NCBI RefSeq assembly: GCF_003391095.1
Contig: NZ_CP031447.1
Coordinates: 2,790,001-2,854,000, forward strand
Origin: Austwickia chelonae
GTDB taxonomy: Bacteria > Actinomycetota > Actinomycetes > Actinomycetales > Dermatophilaceae
Direction of reading: 5' to 3'
Length of the DNA: 64,000 bases
Every line of letters starts with the position of its first letter. Within the stretch, counting starts at the first letter, position 1. A program made the position numbers and the translations under genes. Below, piece by piece: positions 60,197-64,000 of this stretch. A model generated the notes under the pieces. That model saw only the letters and a list, made by a program, of their open reading frames with translations. It was not told the DNA's origin and did not search any database.

Positions 60197-61600
60197 ATGG
60201 CAGCCAAGACGCCCAGCCCCGCATACTCCGTCCGCGCCCGGGTCCGCCTGGCCGACCGCCCCGGCACCCTCGGCCACCTCGCCGTCGCCATCGGTGAAGC
60301 CGGTGGGAATATCAACGCCTTGGAGGGTTTCGAGGTGAAGACGGCCTACCTGGAAGAGGACGTCATCATCTACTGCTCCGAGGTGGAACATCAGGAGCAG
60401 GTTCGGCAGGCGATCGACGCCCTCGACGGGGTGGAGATCCTCGAATGGGAGGACCGTACCTTCGCCCTGCACGAACGCGGCAAGATCCACGTCGACTCCT
60501 CCGTGGAGATCCAGGGCATGGACGACCTGGCGATGGCCTACTCCCCCGGCGTGGCCCGGGTGTGCACCGCCATCGCCGACGATCAGGAACTGTCCCATCG
60601 CTACACGATCCGTAAGAACACCGTGGCCGTGGTCTCCGACGGGACAGCCGTTCTCGGGCTGGGCGATATCGGCCCCCACGCGGCGATGCCGGTCATGGAG
60701 GGCAAGGCACAACTGTTCAAACGGTTCGGTGGGGTGGACGCCTTCCCGATCTGCCTGGACACCAAGGACCCGGACGAGATCGTCGCCGTGGTCACGGCAT
60801 TGGCCCCCACCTTCGGGGGAATCAATTTGGAGGACATCGCCGCGCCGGGCGCCTTCGACATCGAGGCCCGCCTCGTGGAGGCCTTGGACATCCCGGTCTT
60901 CCACGACGACCAGCACGGCACCGCCATCGTCACCGTGGCCGGCCTGGAGAACGCTCTGCGGATCGTCGACAAGAAGCATCAGGATCTGAAGGTTGTCGTG
61001 GCCGGGGTCGGCGCGGCCGGGGTCGCTGTGTCGAAGATGTTGATGGCGGCCGGGGTCCAGAACATCGTCGGCGTGGACCGTCAGGGGGCGGTACACACCG
61101 GGCGGAACGGATTGAACGCCAGCAAACAGTGGTTCGCCCAGAACACCAATCCGGAGCGTCTGGCCGGGACGATCAGCGATGTCATCGTCGGCGCCGACGC
61201 CTTCATCGGCCTGTCCGGGCCGGATCTGCTGACCGTGGAGGACGTGCAGTCGATGGAGTGCGACCCGATCGTCTTCGCGATGGCGAATCCGGACCCGGAG
61301 ATCCGCCCTGAGCTGATCCAAGGATTGGCCGCGGTGATCGCCACGGGTCGGAGCGATTTCCCCAACCAGATCAACAATGTGCTGGCCTTTCCCGGGATCT
61401 TCCGAGGCGCTCTGGACGCGGGAGCCACCACGATCACCGAGGGCATGAAACTGGCCGCGGCTCGCGCGATCGCCGACGTGGTGGGCGACGAATTGCATCC
61501 ACGCTTCATCGTGCCCAATGCCTTCGACCACCGGGTGGCGCCCGCCGTCGCCGAAGCGGTGCGAACCGCAGCCGTGGCGGACGGAGTCTGCCGAGCCTGA
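60197..61600 (+). CDS. Malic enzyme with N-terminal ACT domain
   Basis: 467 residues. Residues 10-85 form an ACT regulatory domain (YSVRARVRLADRPGTLGHLAVAIGEAGGNINALEGF), which binds small ligands such as amino acids. The malic enzyme follows: MAYSPGVARVC, LGLGDIGPHAAMPVMEGKAQLFKRFGGVDAFPI, EDIAAPGAFDIE (metal-binding Glu/Asp), FHDDQHGTAIVTVAGLENAL, the cofactor motif VVAGVGAAGVAVSKML, and FPNQINNVLAFPGIFRGALD. It decarboxylates malate to pyruvate. NAD versus NADP cannot be decided. ATG at 60197 lacks a strong site. Same strand as the previous two genes, separate promoter likely. Confidence 0.94.
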   Translation: MAAKTPSPAYSVRARVRLADRPGTLGHLAVAIGEAGGNINALEGFEVKTAYLEEDVIIYCSEVEHQEQVRQAIDALDGVEILEWEDRTFALHERGKIHVDSSVEIQGMDDLAMAYSPGVARVCTAIADDQELSHRYTIRKNTVAVVSDGTAVLGLGDIGPHAAMPVMEGKAQLFKRFGGVDAFPICLDTKDPDEIVAVVTALAPTFGGINLEDIAAPGAFDIEARLVEALDIPVFHDDQHGTAIVTVAGLENALRIVDKKHQDLKVVVAGVGAAGVAVSKMLMAAGVQNIVGVDRQGAVHTGRNGLNASKQWFAQNTNPERLAGTISDVIVGADAFIGLSGPDLLTVEDVQSMECDPIVFAMANPDPEIRPELIQGLAAVIATGRSDFPNQINNVLAFPGIFRGALDAGATTITEGMKLAAARAIADVVGDELHPRFIVPNAFDHRVAPAVAEAVRTAAVADGVCRA

Positions 61601-61692
61601 CCCTTCCGTCGAATACCACTCTTCACCCCGTTTTCACCGCCGCTCCCCCGCTCTCTTCCGCCTCCCCTCCGCCTCATCCCCTCCCCTGGGGA

Positions 61693-61795
61693 AACCTGGG
61701 CACCGTACTCGGTGCTCAGGTCTGCGGTGTGGCGACGTTAGCCCATGCTCTGCGGCATCAACGTTGACCTGAGCACCGAGTACGGTGCCCAGGTT
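61693..61795. repeat. Long inverted repeat, 30-bp perfect arms
   Basis: 61693-61722 and 61766-61795 are exact reverse complements, separated by 43 bases. Each arm also contains its own hairpin (GCACCG TACT CGGTGC). The element lies between the malic enzyme gene and the AT-rich toxin region, and may be a terminator or a mobile palindromic repeat. Confidence 0.85.
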
Positions 61796-61846
61796 CGAGA
61801 CATGAGGGCGATGGTGAGGATGGATCACATCAGGAGGGGGTGATGT

Positions 61847-62251
61847 CTAATACGGGGAGACGATGCACTTGTCTTTATACGAGTTACCGTCTGCTTTGTT
61901 CACCAACAGACCGTGAAAACCTATAGAAGAGAAACCCACCATCAACAGCACGAAGAACACCATAGGCATCATCTGAGTGCGCACAATAAAGGTGTAGACA
62001 AAAATCGCAACAAGATTGACGACCCACAGGACAGCAGCCACATTGAAGAGCCAACGCCAGAAGAAAAGCCAGTCCGGCCGGGGCCCTGTGAAGCACGTCG
62101 ACAACAGGTTTGGTTGCGCAGTAAGCGCCACATTCTCGTAGATGAACGCCAGCAAGCTCACCAAAACGAACGAGACCACACTCGCTATCGTCCACACCAT
62201 CTCCCGCCGATTCGCGTGAAGTCTCACCACTTTCCGCCTACTTTTCAACAT
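61847..62251 (-). CDS. Four-helix membrane protein, candidate immunity protein 2
   Basis: 134 residues. Hydrophobic segments: MVWTIASVVSFVLVSLLAFIY, FWRWLFNVAAVLWVVNLVAIFVYTFIV, MPMVFFVLLMVGFSSIGF. An outside loop carries TCFTGPRPDW and the C-terminus ends DKCIVSPY, giving two cysteines probably on the outer face. The layout parallels the neighbouring protein at 62279 (Cys in a first outer loop followed by Pro-rich sequence, and Cys near the C-terminus), so the two look like diverged duplicates. Low G+C. ATG at 62251. No family recognised; immunity role is inferred from position after a toxin-like gene. Confidence 0.65.
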   Translation of the reverse strand: MLKSRRKVVRLHANRREMVWTIASVVSFVLVSLLAFIYENVALTAQPNLLSTCFTGPRPDWLFFWRWLFNVAAVLWVVNLVAIFVYTFIVRTQMMPMVFFVLLMVGFSSIGFHGLLVNKADGNSYKDKCIVSPY

Positions 62252-62278
62252 CACACCACCCCGATAGCACGCAACCCA

Positions 62279-62653
62279 TTATCGTCTTGTTATACATGGC
62301 TGCCCCGGAAGATAGCGCCCTACGCCTAAGTAGGCATGGAGCAGGTCTATCCCGTAATAAAGGTGGACGCCCCACATGAGAAGCACCAGCAATACGAAGA
62401 GAGGTCTACCTAGATGTAAGGCATAGATCGACAGGCCAACCAAACTTGCCACGGATATCAACCCGACAGCCGTCCAGGCAACCCTCAAGGGCGTTAAAAT
62501 TTCAGGACGTTCAGGCCAGAAACATGAGCGTCCACCATAATACTTCGAATCAACCTTACCGATTTCCATATACCAGAGATCGAGCGCAACCATGACTGCC
62601 ATCAACGCTAATGTCAGAGCCGCCCAAATTGCAAGTAAGTATTTACTTTTCAC
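62279..62653 (-). CDS. Four-helix membrane protein, candidate immunity protein 1
   Basis: About 124 residues from GTG at 62653, which has GAGGAATGGGG upstream; the frame stays open to a GTG at 62710. Helices: YLLAIWAALTLALMAVMVALDLWYM, VAWTAVGLISVASLVGLSIYALHLG, FVLLVLLMWGVHLYYGIDLL. The outer loop YYGGRSCFWPERPE and the end PGQPCITRR each carry a Cys. It lies between the toxin-like gene and a similar small membrane protein, all on the minus strand and all AT-rich. A membrane protein with outside loops would fit protection against an extracellular wall-degrading enzyme. No recognised family. Confidence 0.65.
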   Translation of the reverse strand: MKSKYLLAIWAALTLALMAVMVALDLWYMEIGKVDSKYYGGRSCFWPERPEILTPLRVAWTAVGLISVASLVGLSIYALHLGRPLFVLLVLLMWGVHLYYGIDLLHAYLGVGRYLPGQPCITRR

Positions 62654-62748
62654 ATCCCCATTCCTCGCATCAATTGTGGCAATTTCCTCATGTTCCGCAC
62701 TTAATATCACACATATTTTATGTGTGTGAATGCCAATATTTCAAACCC

Positions 62749-64000
62749 TTACCAGATCTTTTTTGGGCGCACATAATGGAGATTTTTACCGCCAGTATGG
62801 TTCGCGATTCCTGCCGCCCTTCCTTCGGCGTCAAGGTTCAGTCCAGGACTATTCTGCTGACCGTAAAGGATCTGCCCTTTTGGCAAAACTGCTGTGACAA
62901 CAGCCGCATGTTGAACTGCCCCTTGATTTTTATCTCCAGAAGGAACCTTCTCCTCCCAATACACAATATCACCGGGGAGCACTTCATTCGGATTCAGCTT
63001 TGTCCCGCCATGTTTCAGAAAGAAGTCCATGTTGTTTTGTGCTGCACCCCAGGCAGGGGAAGTTCCATAGCGCTCAGGGTAGCCAAACCGATACTCTGCT
63101 GCCGGAGTACGAATCCAGCCATCTGAGACTTTCGGCATAACGAATCCCGCGACTACATCCTCTTTAGGTGCCATATATGTTAGCCCACCTCCTTCATTAA
63201 GTGCGCTAGATACAAAATTAGTACAGTTATTTTTCATCGTATCTACATCGTCATTATTCCAGTTCTTATAAACCCAGTCAACTGTCTTCACGGCGTCAAA
63301 TCCTTGATCCAGCCTACGCATCTGGTCCTTCACGTTTTCCGAAATTCCTGGCAAAGCTGCTAATTCAACAGGAACTGCTTTCTGGAACTCTCTCCGCTGT
63401 TCTGGCGTGAGGCTATTCCACCAAGCTTCTTGCTGCTCGGCAGAAAGACCATCAGGGAGTTGATTACGAAACAGTTCAAGCGCGTCATGAACAGATTCAG
63501 TCTGGGCCTTCTCCACGTCTGATTCCGACACCGAATCAGGGTCAACTGAGACCCTTCCTAGCGCCTTTTCACACAGCTCATCGGCCTCCCGCACTGCCTT
63601 CAATGCGTCGTTAATTAATGTCTGGAACTCCGTGCGATAGTAGAGTACTTTATCCTGCTGTTCAGCAGTCAAAGATTTCTGACTCACTTGTGAAAGAGAG
63701 ACATGACCCTCCGCATCCACCTCCAGCCCCTTTGTTCGGGCAATTTCTGTATAACTCCTCAGACTACGCTGAGCGACTTCAATTGCATCGCCAAAAGCGT
63801 TCAGTACTATGACTGCAGTTCGACCCATAACAGCAAGATCATCGGCACGCTCAGCGAGCGTCTTAAATTCAGATGACGCCTTTTCACCAACTTCATCTTG
63901 CCACTCTTTCCTAAGCTGCTTATCCCCCTTATCCCTCAATGTCGCAGCAAACCTTTCGGTCTGTTCAGAAAAACTCTTCATATCGTTCGCAAATTCATGA
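62749..64000 (-). CDS. Large protein with C-terminal amidase_6-like domain, probable exported toxin (5' end outside window)
   Basis: At least 416 codons; the frame is still open at the window edge (HEFANDM before the ATG at 63981), and that ATG has no ribosome binding site, so the true start lies beyond. Counted from ATG 63981, residues 1-230 are helical and charged with no signal peptide, like the N-terminal helices of WXG/LXG-type exported toxins (ELCEKALGRVS, SLTPEQRREFQ). The last 180 residues resemble amidase_6: catalytic Cys253 in DTMKNNCTNFVSSALNEGGG and His358 in GAVQHAAVVTAVLP, with a LPGDIVYW strand. Such papain-like domains cut peptidoglycan or other amides. DNA is about 47% G+C, unlike the rest, indicating transfer. 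Confidence 0.78.
   Translation of the reverse strand, partial: HEFANDMKSFSEQTERFAATLRDKGDKQLRKEWQDEVGEKASSEFKTLAERADDLAVMGRTAVIVLNAFGDAIEVAQRSLRSYTEIARTKGLEVDAEGHVSLSQVSQKSLTAEQQDKVLYYRTEFQTLINDALKAVREADELCEKALGRVSVDPDSVSESDVEKAQTESVHDALELFRNQLPDGLSAEQQEAWWNSLTPEQRREFQKAVPVELAALPGISENVKDQMRRLDQGFDAVKTVDWVYKNWNNDDVDTMKNNCTNFVSSALNEGGGLTYMAPKEDVVAGFVMPKVSDGWIRTPAAEYRFGYPERYGTSPAWGAAQNNMDFFLKHGGTKLNPNEVLPGDIVYWEEKVPSGDKNQGAVQHAAVVTAVLPKGQILYGQQNSPGLNLDAEGRAAGIANHTGGKNLHYVRPKKIW

Noticed and set aside
60062-61531. Open frame of 489 codons opposite the malic enzyme
   Set aside because: Shadow of the malic enzyme gene.
61785-61805. GGTTCGAGA resembling a tRNA T-loop
   Set aside because: No acceptor, D or anticodon stem can be built around it; it is the edge of the inverted repeat.
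1-64000. CRISPR array, rRNA or tRNA genes
   Set aside because: No regularly spaced direct repeats and no rRNA/tRNA signatures were seen on reading both strands; no covariance search could be run.

Overview
The window is high-GC DNA, about two thirds G+C for most of its length. It has frequent GTG starts, DtxR-type iron boxes, ECF sigma and YtrA/GntR regulators, a B12-riboswitch-controlled ribonucleotide reductase and actinobacterial-type secreted lipases. This fits an actinobacterium, plausibly of the Micrococcales; the genus cannot be fixed from the sequence alone.

Layout. 1-1818: end of a ChlI-type chelatase ATPase gene, overlapping a cobinamide amidohydrolase (cbiZ). 2145-3641: DUF1846 protein. 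3655-6027: three DtxR boxes around a DUF1540 protein, a DUF2470-like protein and a siderophore-interacting reductase. 6398-9677: ackA-pta. 9746-14217: VOC protein, glycosyltransferase, then a BlaI/M56 pair divergent from a DsbA-like/CcdA pair. 14301-18235: nrdAB behind a cobalamin riboswitch; NrdB has Phe at the radical-Tyr position. 18439-19821: ArsR sensor and CDF metal exporter. 20411-23576: two tandem secreted lipases. 24316-30881: YccF, CNT nucleoside transporter with a long charged linker, glutaredoxin-like membrane protein, GntR regulator with ACC deaminase, DUF418 protein, VOC protein.

31266-38092 is the most distinctive locus. It is a tandem array of two-gene units, each a small secreted protein with an invariant C-x12-C pair overlapping by 4 bp a PrsW-family intramembrane glutamic protease. 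There are three full units, one orphan secreted gene and at least one decayed unit.

38200-47132: HAAAP amino-acid permease, SSS symporter with a small partner, dihydropyrimidinase-like hydrolase, second DUF418 protein, RlmC, and a second DUF2470-like gene behind a perfect 19-bp DtxR palindrome. 47265-53742 is a 6.5-kb IS21-type transposon with matching ends and a 5-bp target duplication. Its transposase is an IstA-IstB fusion, and it carries a YtrA repressor/DUF1648-DUF5808 pair and an ECF sigma/CU044_5270 pair as passengers. 53822-61600: metA (predicted acetyl-CoA type), COG0523 GTPase, esterase, FAD amino-acid oxidoreductase, AAE-type transporter, ACT-domain malic enzyme. 61693-61795 is a 30-bp inverted repeat. 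61847 to the end is AT-rich and unlike the rest: two related small membrane proteins and a large protein with a C-terminal amidase_6-like domain, read as a toxin/immunity locus cut by the window edge.

Iron, B12 and envelope functions recur. Iron boxes control four loci. B12 appears as salvage (cbiZ) and as the signal for nrdAB. The PrsW array, the BlaI/M56/DsbA/CcdA cluster and the toxin locus all act at the cell envelope.
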